From the NCBI GenBank assembly GCA_940671915.1, contig CALNVZ010003426.1, forward strand, positions 6,226,685-6,290,684: a DNA stretch of 64,000 nucleotides. Direction: 5' to 3'. The first letter of the stretch is position 1. Each line of letters opens with the position of its first letter. Origin of the DNA: Paracentrotus lividus. Its lineage: Eukaryota > Echinodermata > Echinoidea > Camarodonta > Echinidae. A program made the position numbers and the translations under genes. The notes under the pieces were generated by a model. It saw nothing but the letters and a program-made list of their open reading frames with translations, was not told the DNA's origin and made no database searches. This document shows positions 13,570 through 25,572 of the stretch, piece after piece.

Positions 13570-14639
13570 GGATTGCATCCTAATATGTTCATAATTATGA
13601 TAATATCTACATGGTTTATTTATTACATTAATGTTATCCAATTATTCAGTTTCAAGTGAACACAGATTCAAGTCATTTTACTAACATCTTAAATGTTATA
13701 AAAGTATATCTTCATTTTCAAGCGCTTTAAAACATTTTGAATTTATACGTAACTTAGAACATATTCACGTGTTTGCTAAGGTTCAATATACTTGGTATGT
13801 GTTTACTATTTTCAGATCCATTCGTGAAGATCTCCTTACTGCAAGGGGGAAGGAGAGTAAAGAAAAAGAAAACCACCGTCAGGAAATGCAACTGTAACCC
13901 TACTTGGAACGAGGCTATCATATTCAACGTACCTGCTGCAGCTCTCAACGCATGCAGTTTAGAGGTGATATATAAGAGCTGGAATATCGGATGAAATTAA
14001 TTCACACTTTTAAAGCACAGAAGAAGCATCTAAATGCTACTCTGCAAATTGAATGTAAATCATTATTGGATTGAATAAATTATTGCTATTCTCTTTATCA
14101 TCATCGCAAGGTTCCATTTCAAAGCAGGCAGTTGTGAGTATAAAAAAAGACTAACATGCTGTCGAAGAAACATGAAACATTTACTGCACTTATCATTGCA
14201 TTGTTATCCAACAATTCCATATAATTGTGACTGAGAAGATCCAATATATATTTAGTAAACGTTTTGGTCTATGATCTTCTTGGCAAAATGAGAAGATCTG
14301 ATTAATTTTTGTGTCTCACTTTAACTCATTGATCGTAATGTATCGCTATCTCCTCGACCACTTACAAAAGATCTTATGTGTACAATTATGTTTCTTTTTG
14401 TTTCAGTTTATTTCAATGGACTGCGATCTTCATCGCAAGTATGCACATCCCTAAAATATTTCTTCTACTACGTTTTATTTCAGCTCATCGTAATGGACTA
14501 CGATCTCCTTGGCCAATGTGAAAAGATTGGTGAGACGGTTGTTGGACCTCACAGTGGAGGACTAGGCCAAGACCAATGGAATGAGATGATTCAAACTCCA
14601 AGGAAACCAGTATCAGTATGGCACACACTCAGACCCTAA
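8621..14639 (+). CDS. syt12: Synaptotagmin-12-like protein, C2B domain (last three coding exons)
   Basis: The coding exons are 8621-8741, 13816-13964 and 14484-14639 (stop TAA 14637-14639). All have GT-AG junctions and the frames join: phase 1 at GTAATC, phase 0 at GTGATA. They encode a full C2B domain: an [28 protein letters not shown] start, MDINGSSDPFVK calcium loop 1, the basic [10 protein letters not shown] strand, [17 protein letters not shown] loop 3, and the C-terminal WNEMI...[13 protein letters not shown]. Synaptotagmins are membrane-anchored regulators of vesicle fusion. The [13 protein letters not shown] start, the GPHSGGLG segment and the WNxM...PVSxWH ending point to the Syt12 branch rather than Syt1. 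Vertebrate Syt12 is reported not to bind calcium, but here the loop aspartates (DINGSSD, DYD) are largely kept. The N-terminus, membrane segment and C2A are not in view. The subfamily assignment is from memory of the family. Confidence 0.85.
8872..8975. repeat. Tandem duplication of a ~52 bp unit
   Basis: The block beginning GCATTGACG and ending TCCATATTCCTTTT occurs twice back to back (about 8872-8923 and 8924-8975) with few differences. It lies in the synaptotagmin intron and is followed by a short CTT microsatellite at about 8976-9004. Confidence 0.75.
9030..13435. repeat. Three diverged tandem copies of a ~1.4-1.6 kb unit in the synaptotagmin intron
   Basis: Blocks recur in the same order three times. 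One block (AAGGTCAAATT, CATAGACATGA, ATTGATCCC, CCATATGA) is found near 9045-9200, 10475-10650 and, more decayed, 12090-12280. A second block (AATGGAatACGTAACA... GACATC) is found near 9890-9960, 11455-11530 and 12975-13040. A third (GTTCATGTCAACGATTGC) is found near 10340, 12020 and 13405. Spacing is about 1.4-1.7 kb. The copies differ by many small insertions. I see no coding capacity. Copy boundaries are approximate. Confidence 0.7.
13439..13565. repeat. TAG microsatellite followed by a poly-T run
   Basis: About 28 TAG units with one CGT interruption run into about 40 T residues. It sits at the right edge of the third intronic repeat copy. The apparent poly-serine reading frame across it is an artefact of the repeat. 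Confidence 0.95.
14229..14455 (+). pseudogene. Series of decayed copies of the start of the last synaptotagmin exon
   Basis: Three stretches just upstream of the true exon resemble its first ~50 bases (CTCATCGTAATGGACTACGA, TCTCCTTGGCCAATGTGAAA). They lie at about 14268-14300 (CTATGATCTTCTTGGCAAAA then GAGAAGAT), 14322-14373 (CTCATTGATCGTAATGTATC then GCTATCTCCTCG), and 14400-14445 (TTTCAGTTTATTTCAATGGA then CTGCGATCTTCATCGCAAG). The last keeps its own TTTCAG acceptor. None continues into the rest of the exon or has an open frame. They look like repeated partial duplications of the acceptor-exon junction. Confidence 0.6.
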
Positions 14640-16550
14640 TGAATACTAGGAACTTAAAGACGATGGGTCTTGAGCTTCCATTGGGTACTTTGACACCATG
14701 GATGTTTATCCAGTAACAGATGTGTTGCATCACCTGATTTGTACGACCACTGCCACACCTTATGTAATGCCTTGTATATTCCACCCATCGCTCCATCTGG
14801 TAAAGTCATTAAATCTCACTTTCCCCAGCCCGATGATGCACGAAGCTGTCCATGGTGGACAGCTTGTTTTGTTGTGGTCAAGAAATTTACCTTCAAGAAA
14901 GGTACCCCATGTGTTTTTCACCAAGTCTGGGGTCAGCAAATTTTGATCCCCAACCCATGAAAGCTCAAGCCCCTATGGCTTTAACGTCCTACATGATTCT
15001 TCCGAAGGAGTGTTTTATGAAAAGAGACCTAACTGCGGCATCAGAACTTGCACAGACTTGTATCTTCCATGTATACCCGTGTATCCCCACCCATAACTTA
15101 CCGCCCTGTTTTAGAATCATAATTTCAAGAATCATATTGGGACAAACCTTCGTCACTTTTGCCATCCAGAAGATATTTCCATCCACGAACACACTACGAG
15201 TATCCGCGACCTGCCTCTCGTTATCCACGACCTGAGTATGACCACTAAGTCCAGAATCCGACCACATTACGAAAGTTTAGTCATGACTTAATTTAGAAAT
15301 ATGATATTCTTTAAGGTAAAATGTATGCCTAATACCTTCCAAACAATATATCTCCCTTATCTTCCCTTATTTTCATTTGTCTCAATTCTCGTCCTACATT
15401 TATCTGTCCCTTTCTTCCATATACGTTGTGACTTTAAAACTTTCCAATAATATTATGTAAAATCCCATACTAGGGTGTGGATTTACTTTCGGTTTTTTTT
15501 CTCCAAATTTCTATTACAATGTTGTCTGTCGTTTTTCTTCTAGCTTCTTTTTTTCTGTGTCACGCGCTCTCTCACTCTCTCTCTCCTCTCTCTATTTCTT
15601 TTCCTTAATTGTTTAATGCATCTCTATAATAATGCCCCTTCCCTAGGGCCCTTTCTGCTGTAGAGAATATAGGTTCGCAAGATAATTATATTCTTCTGTA
15701 TAATCAAAGTTGGTCATAATAGTTCGTGATGGATAGCAAAAGGAGATACAAGTAACATTACATTTTTAGTTTACGTGGACTTTGTTCCCTTTAGAAAAGT
15801 AATCCTGGTAATGGTCTTCTTTAGACAAATAAATTAGATTTTTTTTTTTTAAACTATTCATTTATTATATAAATCATTATTCAACTTTGTAAGTGAATTT
15901 AATGTTTTGAAATTATGTTTTTATCAAAATGAGTCTTTTCCGATATTCATTATATCAAAAATGACTAAGTCGAAATTCATACTCATAAAATAATTTATGA
16001 CAAGAACTTTCTTCCCCGTTTTTAGATAATAACGATTATTTTCAAATTATGTACATTGTAAAGTGTACGGTACAGCATGGGAATAATTAATATAAGACAT
16101 GGCAATGTGGTATAACTGATCAACTTATTATCAATCGGTTTGATTTCCTCTTTTTCGGAAAGGAAAAGAAATGTGTAACCCGAACATTCCTTCTTTTGGC
16201 CAGATAGCGAATTGTGAATTTAGTAAAGAGCCTTTTAAAGCAACATAATATTGTATAAGGCTAACTTCAGTTTGAGCGAAACTATACTTTGTCGTTTGGA
16301 TCTGAAAATCTAAGGCAAGATTACACTCTTAGAATTCGAACGATAATATGTTGAAATACTACGGTGGCAGTTGTCTTATATTGTATATACTACCTCGAAA
16401 CTAAATTTTACATTTTCTCCGATTGTGTATGACGTTTTTAGTAAAACAAAGTGGATATGTCTTACGTAATGGCTTTACGCCATTGGGATGTTATATAAGG
16501 AATTATTTATTTGTCTCAAATGGTAAAAAAAAAAAAGAGTGAAATACTAG
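14640..16550 (+). other. Synaptotagmin 3' untranslated region and downstream DNA
   Basis: This follows the TAA stop at 14637-14639 with no further convincing coding exon. Several chance frames occur at 14698-15235. AATAAA occurs at 15828-15833 and is one possible polyadenylation signal. There is a CT-rich tract at about 15566-15600. Nothing else stands out. Confidence 0.45.
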
Positions 16551-16730
16551 TATTGGAGCCAGACACACAGCTGTGAAAAAAAAAAATCACAGGCTGCCCG
16601 GGCGGGATTCGAATCCACACCTCTCGATTGCCAGACCAGCGTCATAGTCTGGTTTCGCAATCCAGAGGTCGTGGATTCGAATCTCGCCCAGGTAGCCTGT
16701 GTGTTTTGTTCACAGCTGTCCGGTTCCAAT
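16551..16730. repeat. Inverted-repeat element carrying two tRNA T-arm-like sequences
   Basis: The ends are mirror images (AGCTGTGAA at about 16569 and TTCACAGCT at about 16709). The inner part is also inverted: GGGCGGGATTCGAATCC with ACCTCT on the left, AGAGGT with GTGGATTCGAATCTCGCCC on the right. Both inner arms contain a TTCGAAT T-loop-like motif. The layout is a small foldback built from tRNA 3' halves rather than a functional tRNA, because no D-arm, anticodon arm or matching acceptor stem is present. Confidence 0.65.
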
Positions 16731-18700
16731 TTTTTACACTGCAGTTGCGTGTTTCTGACCATGGAGACAAGTGAATAAACTCCTTGTTTTTTAATTGGAT
16801 ATGTTTTGTTGTAAAATATGTTACATATTTTTGTACAGTTATTAAATTTTAAAACAAATGTGAATCATTTATACATTATCATACCGTTTCATGGTGATTT
16901 TGTACAGTTTGTACATATGAATACGACTGTTATGGTTTATTATGGCTTAAATAATGTATTACGTGTTTTTTGTAGGTCATGAGGCTTGAAATGAAAGTCC
17001 GGTCGCAACACAAAATTATTTTCGTTTTTTTTAAAACATCTTTATAGCCCTTTTCTTTTATTTATTTCTTTCAATTTTATTATTATTTTTAATTCACTAT
17101 CATTTAATCTTGGGGAATATATCCAAAACAATGAATGAATTATTTTAAAAGAGGATCGATATCAATTCTGTTGTTTTTTTTATTTTTTCGAGTTATTTTA
17201 TTTTTCTTTGCAACGGGGACTTATTTGTGTTGTAACTTATATTTACCCAATTTTTGGAACCAGCATTTCGTTCTAAAAATAATAATAAATGATATTCGTA
17301 TTTTACCCCAGGAGTAGCCACTTAGCATTCTTTCTGACAACTAGTGCTCCCGGCGGGCCTGCAGTATTATTATTACCTCGTTATTCTCGTTTATTATAAG
17401 AAGCATTTGCTTATGAAACTTTTGTAACGTTTAGTTGCTTGAATAATGAGTCATGTTATATTATTTTGGAATTAAGAAATGATATTCAAGAAAGTCTGTA
17501 TATTGATTCTGCAAATATAGAGTGCTGGAAACATGAAAAAGTGAAGGGACAACAGTTCAGTTTTTTATTTTAAAATTTATCTCAATTAAACAATTAATAA
17601 AAACAACATTTATGTTATTTCATCTATATAATTTTTTGAAAATCTTAAACGGAATTTGACATTAAGTTTAAGCATATATGAAGGAAATATGAGACCTAAA
17701 GTTAAAAGCTTTAGCTTTTTTACTTATAGGCTCATTTGTGAAAATGATGTTATTAAAAAAATGATTAAAGAAAATCAAAAATATACTTTTAAACAAAACA
17801 AGCAACTTGGAAATAATGTGAACAAGTTCTTGCTTACTTCACTTTCGAAAACATTCACTCCTCAAAAAATTCCTTTCTGTCTAAAGATAAAGTCTGGAGG
17901 CAGCTTTGGAAAAAAATAACTAGCTTAATATCACTCACGTTTATATATCGATTTGTATAAAATAAAGTTTATAATATTTCATCGTATGATAATGGGGATT
18001 AATTTTCATAAACTTGGTGATTGACGGTGCTTATATTGAAAAAAAAGTATTTTAGTAAAGAGTTGTGAGTATACAAACGCAATGATTAGCACTATGATTC
18101 CACTAGCAAATTTTTGCATGAAGTGTTATTTGGAGCCCCCCCCCAAAAAAAAAAAAAGAGTTGAAAATCCCCGGCTGAGAACAAAAGCCCAGACATACAT
18201 GCCATTGCTTACTATCGTTTGTGTATAGGAAAAGTTTTACTGTGCAGTTGCGATCTGTTATTCATGTCAATCACGACTCTTTTTAATTATGTAATTTGAT
18301 TTAGACCTGGATGATGTCATCTTGTGGTATAGTTTTATTGGACAAAATCTCTATATTTTAATGACATAATATATATTGTACAAATCTTTTAAAAGTATAT
18401 TGTATTTTACCAAATATGAAGTTTACTTGTAAATATAAATTATGAGATGGAATTTAGTTTAAAATTAATGTTAATTTATTTTTGCGTTTTATCTCTAAAT
18501 GTTGTAGACGTTTATTTTGCGAATTGTACAAAAACCCAATAAATAGATGATTATTGAGACCCAAATTGTATGCGTTATTTTTTGTTGCATATCTCCCTCT
18601 TTTACACGCTCAATTCCTCTCGATAAAATCTTTAATTGATTATTCGTTAAAAGGCATGCTCCTGCGTTAATGTCTCCGGGATTTAATCCGTCTAAGATAT
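16731..18700. other. AT-rich non-coding region
   Basis: No coding exon, RNA gene or clear repeat structure was seen. An 87-codon frame at 17656-17919 is lysine-rich, lies in AT-rich DNA and has no recognisable motif, so I treat it as chance. A C-run/A-run junction lies at about 18137-18160. Confidence 0.4.
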
Positions 18701-18704
18701 AGGG

Positions 18705-18942
18705 TTATGCCGCAGTCACACAGACACTTACGTATAGTTACGTTTTTGTTGTTTTAATCTTATTTCGTCTTCTATTCTATAATTTCTTATGTATTTCTTT
18801 GTTTTATTGGATGAACGAAATTATAACTTTTTCCAATCCTAACTATGACGGGAAGGCATTCGTGGGGATCCGCAGAAAAGACAAAAATTTTGGACGCAAC
18901 CGGACGTAACTCAACGTAAGTGTCTGTGTGACTATAGCATTA
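18705..18942. mobile_element. Miniature inverted-repeat element, family with CAGTCACACAGACACTTACG ends (copy 1)
   Basis: The left end reads TTATGCCGCAGTCACACAGA then CACTTACGT. The right end is its inverse, ACGTAAGTGTCTGTGTGACT then ATAGCATTA. The element is about 238 bp and has no coding capacity. It is the inverted partner of the copy at 18975-19216: the internal TTTTGGACGCAACCGGACGT lies near the right end here and near the left end there. Confidence 0.85.
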
Positions 18943-18974
18943 GGGGTGCAAAGGGGTTTACGTAAGATAAAGGG

Positions 18975-19216
18975 TAATGCTACAGTCACACAGACACTTA
19001 CGTTGTGTTACGTCCGGTTGCGTCCAAAAATTATTTTCTTTCTTGCAAATCCCTTTGGATGCCTTCCTGTCATAGTCAGCAGTGAAAACAGTGATATAAT
19101 TTCGTTCATCAAATAAAACAAAGAAAAACATAAGAAATGATAGAATAGAAGTTGAATGAAGGATAAAACAGCAAATACGTAAATCAACGTCAAGCGTCTG
19201 TGTGACTGTAGCATTA
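18975..19216. mobile_element. Miniature inverted-repeat element, same family (copy 2, opposite orientation)
   Basis: The ends TAATGCTACAGTCACACAGA and TCTGTGTGACTGTAGCATTA are inverted repeats. The internal sequence (GTCCGGTTGCGTCCAAAAAT, TTCGTTCATCAAATAAAACA) is the reverse complement of copy 1. The two copies are separated by only ~32 bp. Confidence 0.85.
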
Positions 19217-22200
19217 GATTTAGTGTACGTATACTGTACTAAGTCCAGGGCTGAGCAAATGCTGAGAAAAGGTGAAGATATTCGATTGGAGTATTACAGT
19301 GGTGTAATTTGCCTGAGCAAATATCATGTTATCATTTATTTATAGGCATGCCCCTTCTGTATTTCATATTCCTCCTGTAGATTCCTGTTTTGATATGTCT
19401 GATTATTATTATTAGAATTGTAGTTTGTTTCCCTTTGTTTACTTCTAGCAGAGCAATAATTTTCAGCAAGACTGCAATATCTTTTAAAAAATGCATATTA
19501 ATCAATTGAAACTAAAGGGGGATTAACTTCGTTCGTTTGTTTGTCTGTGCTTTTTGTTTGTAATTATGTTACAAATATTATAGTATACCAAGGGTTGATT
19601 CAGTTTTTGTATCAAAATGAACAACTGACAAAAAAAAATGTCCCCACCATAAACTATTTAAAGTACGCGATATTGGAATTTCAGCAAATCGTTGAAACTG
19701 GAATTAAAGAAACTAAAGTATTTTATGAAAAAAAAAAAAAAAGATAACAATGATTATAAATGAATAAATAAACGAATAACCAAAAATCTCATCATTATGT
19801 TGCTGCCCCTTATGTCATCGTTGATCACTGGACACGGCTATAATCATGATAATGGTGATGTTAACCACTTGGCTGCGGACCACGTAATATTACGTGCTAG
19901 GCTGGGTAAGACGTAATACGCAGCTGAGCGGAAGAAGGAAAGCAGAGGAGAGAGAGGAAAATACATGCCTAATAAACATCTTTGCGTACATTCTAAAGTT
20001 ACAAATTTTTCTTAATTTATTATATTAACGATTACTTGTTTAAATTCCGATTATAATAAAAAGAAGCAATCGACAATTTATTAAACACCGCCCCCCCCCC
20101 TGTCCCCCACAAAAAAAAAAAAAAAAATACAAAATAAAAAAAATGTGATCAGAGGAGCTATCCACACTTTCTATATGTACTTCAAAAGAGGAACAAATAT
20201 TCTTTATTCATTTAATTTAATTCTATATTTTATTTAAATTTTTGTTTAAGAGGAAGGAAATAACCCCCACCCCTCCCAAAACGAACAAAAAAACAAACAC
20301 AATTCACACCACCAGCCCGCAAACTAGCGCCCGTACCCCGCCTAAAACAAAACAAACAGTTTTCGCATTTTCATCTATATTTTAAAACAATTTTAATCTA
20401 TGAGAACGAACCCTCAACAACACTCATAATTTAATATTAAATTTAACACCAAACCAGACTGTCCTAGCAATTTGACGAAGACTAATAAGTGCCGCTTCAA
20501 TTATCTTATTAAGAACGTATATACACTCGAGGATAGTGTATACCACTGTGAAGCACCCAGGGGTCCGTGTCATCAACACACCAAAAACCAGCCATAGGCA
20601 ACACGCGACGAGACATCCAGCTAATTTTGAACTCTCTAAACACTGAAATAACCCATACATCGGAAGAGTCCGTCTGAAGCAACAACAGAGTTCAGCGTGT
20701 TAAGAATTGCCTTCTGGTAGAACCGGCATACGTTATTGGCGGTCTCTGGCCAAAACTCTGTTTTTAAAAAAGTCCCAAAAACTATTTCAAATCTTATTGA
20801 TTCCGAATCCATTCGGAGGACTGCAGAATTTGAATCTGGCGCAATAGCAGCCTAGAAATATAACATTATGTCCAGTTAACTAAAAGATCGTCGCGAAAAA
20901 GAGCAAATAAATTGGACGCCTTGAACGATGAAAATGGGTTGGTATAGTAATTCATACCTGTTACACGACCTTATGATGTACAACATACATCCAGCGACGA
21001 CAACAGTCTTGCGACTATGATGATTCGAGCAACTGTAACGACGTTTCCTTTGTTGATTATAATCCCACAAATATATTTACTGTGTAAGAGACCGCCACAC
21101 TTTCTATACAAAAGGAGATCCCTGGCCCACCCGATCTCTGTAAATTTCCAGTGCACGACTGAGACTCTGCATAAATTTACAAAGGCTGGATGCAACATAC
21201 GTAATTCCCAAATCGATAGTATCGGCCCACCCACCGCAAAATACTCGCCTGTACGAGAACGTAATCATACTCTTACAGCGCGCCATCTTAGTGGCCGGCC
21301 AATGTGACCATAACTTAACTGAGTTCAAGTCTGAATTCACTCGATGTGCTGACGGAGGTCGATTCGTAAAACGTGATCGACCTCCGTTTTATAAACCACA
21401 AGTCCTTCCTATATCTACGTTGATATAACTAATATTTCTTTGAATGAACCGACATCTTTCCCACCTGTTATCTATTATTGGCAAGTGCGTCGCATCAGAA
21501 GGAGCATGTAGAAAATGTTATCTAGAATAGTGCTATCCGACTAGTCCGGATAATAAAGTAAGAGCTAGGCCTAGGCCCTAGCAGCAGGAAAAACAAATGA
21601 ACATAATGAATAAACAAACACACCATAAAAAAGCCTCGAGAAGAAATACTCACCCAGCGTCGTCCAGAGAATTATCCTCCCACCAGCCTGCACGTGCAGC
21701 AGGCGCCGTCATTCTACGTATTGATATATCTTTGGCTGGCGTCAGCGGCAAACTTGCCTTATATTTGTTAAAAGAGTCGTGCCCAGAAATCAACGTGCGC
21801 CAATTACCAAGAGTCGGCTTCGCCAGCAGATGCAAGTATATGCTAGCTTACGAATGTGCATCATTCACACGATTAGTTAGCAGAGCGTACGCATCGAACA
21901 CTGTGTAACGTCTCTTATCAGCGAATTGGGCCTATTACTATTCTCACCCTGCGGACCACTTTACCCACCAAGAAACAATCAATAAGCCTTAAGGGTCTAT
22001 AATGGCTAGAGTGTGAATTCAAGCTTCCCATGTCCATAGCCAGGATAAATTGAACTTGTATTGGACAACTTAGTCTTTTTCTTTCAGCCGTTCACATGTC
22101 TTCAATAAAGGACGGAGGAGCGAAGCCATTCTTCTGCACTTGATTTTTGGTTTCGAGAATCTATTAATATACCGGTTTCAGTTATGGTTTAGCTTCCTCA

Positions 22201-23585
22201 TGTGAGTAGTTACTGTTGCTTAATACATTTATGTTCGTTCCAGTTTCGTTTATCATATTTAAAATAAACGCAGTAATCCCGGATAATAAGGCGCTTGAGA
22301 AATATAAATATCTACAGCTAATTGAACAAAACTAATACTTTCCCAACCGATTGACAATAACGCGCCGATTCTGATAATCCAATAGAAGTTTCCAATGTGG
22401 CCATACTCATCAAGCAAAACAGATGAAAAACTGAACCTCGAAAGTAGCTACCATTCTGACCTATAACTCACTCCATTACATACACTGAACAAATGGATGC
22501 GCCAAGGCAAGAATAATCTGCTCCCAGATTGTTCGTTCTCGCCAATCAGTTCATTTGGAAAATACGCCAGATAAGTAATTCTCGGACTTCGTTACCGAAA
22601 CGTAGTGTGTCGGTTCTCTAGCAAATTCTCATATATAACAAACACTCATCGAAAACAAAGTCGGAATTTCAAAACAGAAGTTTTGCAGGAGATAAAAACA
22701 AACTTGCGAAACGGAATTCTCAAGCCAAGTTTAATGAACAAGACTCTGGAAATCCAAAGAAATTCACCATCGAGGAGGGAGGAAGGGCGAAAAAACAAGG
22801 TATGTAAAAACCTGTATTATTCAGCATATTAATCTTATAAATTAAAAATCCGACTTCTTACGGAATCTTCTAAATGTTCTTTGCCTCTGGGGTCCCGCTA
22901 AAAAGGAAACAAATTGTCAGCCGCATGAGTGCATTTGAAAATCTGCTTTTCATTTTTGTTGTTTCATAGTATTTTCTCTGATAGTTGTAGATTCTAAACT
23001 TAGAATCTATGTTCTTCAATCATATTTGGCATGTACAAAATACTATGGGCACGAGGCCGCGGCATACATCACGACGCTGGAAACGAGTTACTCGACCACT
23101 GAATTTAGCAAAGGCAAAGGTCAAAATGGTATACATACATCTGCCATTGCGGCGCAGTTCTGACAAGTATTCAAATCAATTTCAGGAACAACACAAATAA
23201 CCTTCATGCGCAGTGGGAGAACTACAGCACACACACAATTAACTGACTGCGATCTCCTTAAAGCCCGTCTAGCAGGAAAATAAAAAACCCTATCTGCAAA
23301 CAACAATACGTTGAAGAAAACGATTTCTATGATAACGGTCTATTGATATCTCTCTGTTACAAAAGAATCGTCAAAATTTACCTATGACCAAACCTGGGTT
23401 CCCATCCCCTTGAAAAACTGGAATCCGGTATTCTTCCCCTTCGCTGAGCCGCTGTCCGGGCTTGCCATATATTTACTTGGCACGGTAGTCGTTGCTTCAG
23501 CTGCCAAATTTTTGTCAATATTAATTTTTAAATTATCATCCGGCGTGTCTCCTGCGGGAAAGCAGTAGGCAAACGCATTGCTGTT

Positions 23586-23587
<2 letters not shown>

Positions 23588-23625
<38 letters not shown>

Positions 23626-23643
23626 GGGGAGGGTGGGGGGGGT
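23588..23643. repeat. T-run followed by G-rich run at the inner edge of the left arm
   Basis: About 34 T residues lead into GGGGGAGGGTGGGGGGGG. The opposite arm begins at the assembly gap with about 32 A residues (26084-26115), the expected inverse, so the missing C-run probably lies inside the gap. Confidence 0.8.
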
Positions 23644-25572
23644 AATGATCGGCTTTTCCCATGATAACTACATATCGTATTGTGGGCGTCTCAGTCAGCG
23701 CCCCCGTCTAGAATTCCGCCAATGCAATTCACATCTTTCAGAGCCTATTTTTTCCTTCCGACCGCATTGCCCTATATAGGGACGCCCTAATATATTTATG
23801 AATCCTATACTTTGTATATAAGAAATGAACCATATTCTCTGATCAAAAACTAAAGAGTAGTTCTTAGTTCTGCGGTCCAGAATGTAAATTATAGGACAGC
23901 GGGTATTATAGGGCTAATGTCATGTTCCTGTAAAATATACATATGTAGGACCTAGACCAATAGGGCCTATGTTTACCTTTGATATTAGAAACCGACTAAT
24001 TAGTCCACTCATGTTCAAGGAAAGTCTTGCTTACGTTAGCTATTGACTTTATTTTCTGTGTTATCGATGCAGGTCAACAGTGCCGTAAACGAGAGGAGAA
24101 CCAAATAATAACTAATTATATATAATATATATATATTTAGGGGCGGGCAGGTGGCGTGGTGCGCTGCCGTCAGAAATTGTTGATCCACAAATCAATGACA
24201 ATAATATTAATAAAAGAATTGCGCATACTTTCTTTTCCAATATAAAATGTTGATCTGACGCAAGTGGTGTACCGATGAAGATTAATTTGAAATTCGAGCA
24301 TAAATTAAGCCTACTGATTATAATATTTATTTATTTTTTATTTTTTTCATCTTGGGGGGGGGGAGGCGGGGGGACTGCAACCCAAGCATTCATTGGTTGT
24401 AAATCAAAATTCTATTTAACTAATTAGATATTAAACATCTATGTTATACGCGGAACCCTACGTCCCTGAAGATAACCCCTGCCCTGTGATGTCCTGGCTG
24501 CAGAATTGTTCAGGGCCGGCAGGAAACACCGGGGGGAAGGGGGGGTGAGCACTTTTTCAACACAATCGTGTAAGAGACATGCAAATGCCCATACACTTTT
24601 CTTTACGCCACTGTCCTACACAAAAGCAAAATGACCCCCCCGCACCACTTTGTGCTTTTATAAGCCGCCACTGTTCAAACCCTCACCCGGCCGCACCATT
24701 GCCCACCCCCCCCCACTTTCGGCTCAGCCCCTTCAAAAACGCTCCGCGGCCGCTGATTCATCAGCTTTCTCACGACCGCCACCAGACACATTTAACATTT
24801 TTTGATGTTAGTACTTAGGCCTACTAAACTTGAATGATATGAATAGATTTTAGTCATTACCATTTTGTTTTAGGGTTTGGTTAAAAATAGCAATGTTTTT
24901 ATTATTTTGTTTTAATCTCTAAAAAAATGTAGGCTTATTAATTTTGTAATATTGTTCTGTGAGACCGATGCATTTTATTTTGCGTATTGTAGTTGTAGTT
25001 GTATATGATCTACGATAACAACTACGGCCTACTATGTGTGATAGATTATTGTAAAATATTTTCTTATTTCCTTTTCTCAATACCACACAGATTTTTTTTT
25101 TTAATTTATTCATTTATTTATTTTTTCATTTTATTTATTTTATTTATTATTATTTATTTATTTATTATCTCATTTATGTATTTATTATTATTATTACTTA
25201 TTATTATTTATTATTATTATATTATTATTATTATTATTTTTTTTTTTTTTTTGGGGGGGTGGGGGGAGGTTTAACGGTTCATAATTATAAGCACCCTCGA
25301 GATAAATTTATACACGAACTAATTGTCGTACATGTACCTAAAGTCAATATAACTGAAAAAAAAGCTTTAGTAAGCCAGACAATTAACATTTAAGTTATGT
25401 ATGTTATCAAAAAGCCTGGTTTTATTAACACTTGACTTCTGCATGGTGCTATAATGACCAGCGTTAGCGCTGGCGCTTAAAACAGACAAAAGCCAGGCAT
25501 AGCATGAGCACCATAATATTACGTATGTCTGCGTGTGTACCGCCCGCACAGCAGAATTTGTACAATACCGAC
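23644..25572. other. Central segment of the giant inverted repeat
   Basis: Non-coding. It holds a short AT palindrome region near 24112-24140, G-runs near 24353-24372, and C/G-rich tracts at 24530-24765. It also has a long TTTA/TTATT low-complexity tract (about 25090-25255) ending in T12 then G-runs. The part near 24700-24760 is an inverted copy of a dispersed repeat also seen near 51320 and 56515. Confidence 0.5.
24530..24765 (-). repeat. Dispersed GC-rich repeat, inverted copy
   Basis: CCCCCACTTTCGGCTCAGCC then CCTTCAAAAACGCTCCGCGG is the reverse complement of the segment at about 56512-56570 (GGGGCCGCGAGCGTTTTGAA then GGTGGAGGGCTG). A shorter copy precedes the small gap at 51355. Homopolymer C and G runs are part of the family. 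Confidence 0.6.

Noticed and set aside
13367-13594. Poly-serine/phenylalanine frame
   Set aside because: Produced by the TAG microsatellite and T-run.
14698-15267. Overlapping frames after the synaptotagmin stop codon
   Set aside because: No conserved motif or splice signal; consistent with 3' untranslated sequence.
16590-16700. Possible tRNA gene
   Set aside because: Only T-arm-like motifs are present, twice and inverted; no anticodon or D-arm fits.
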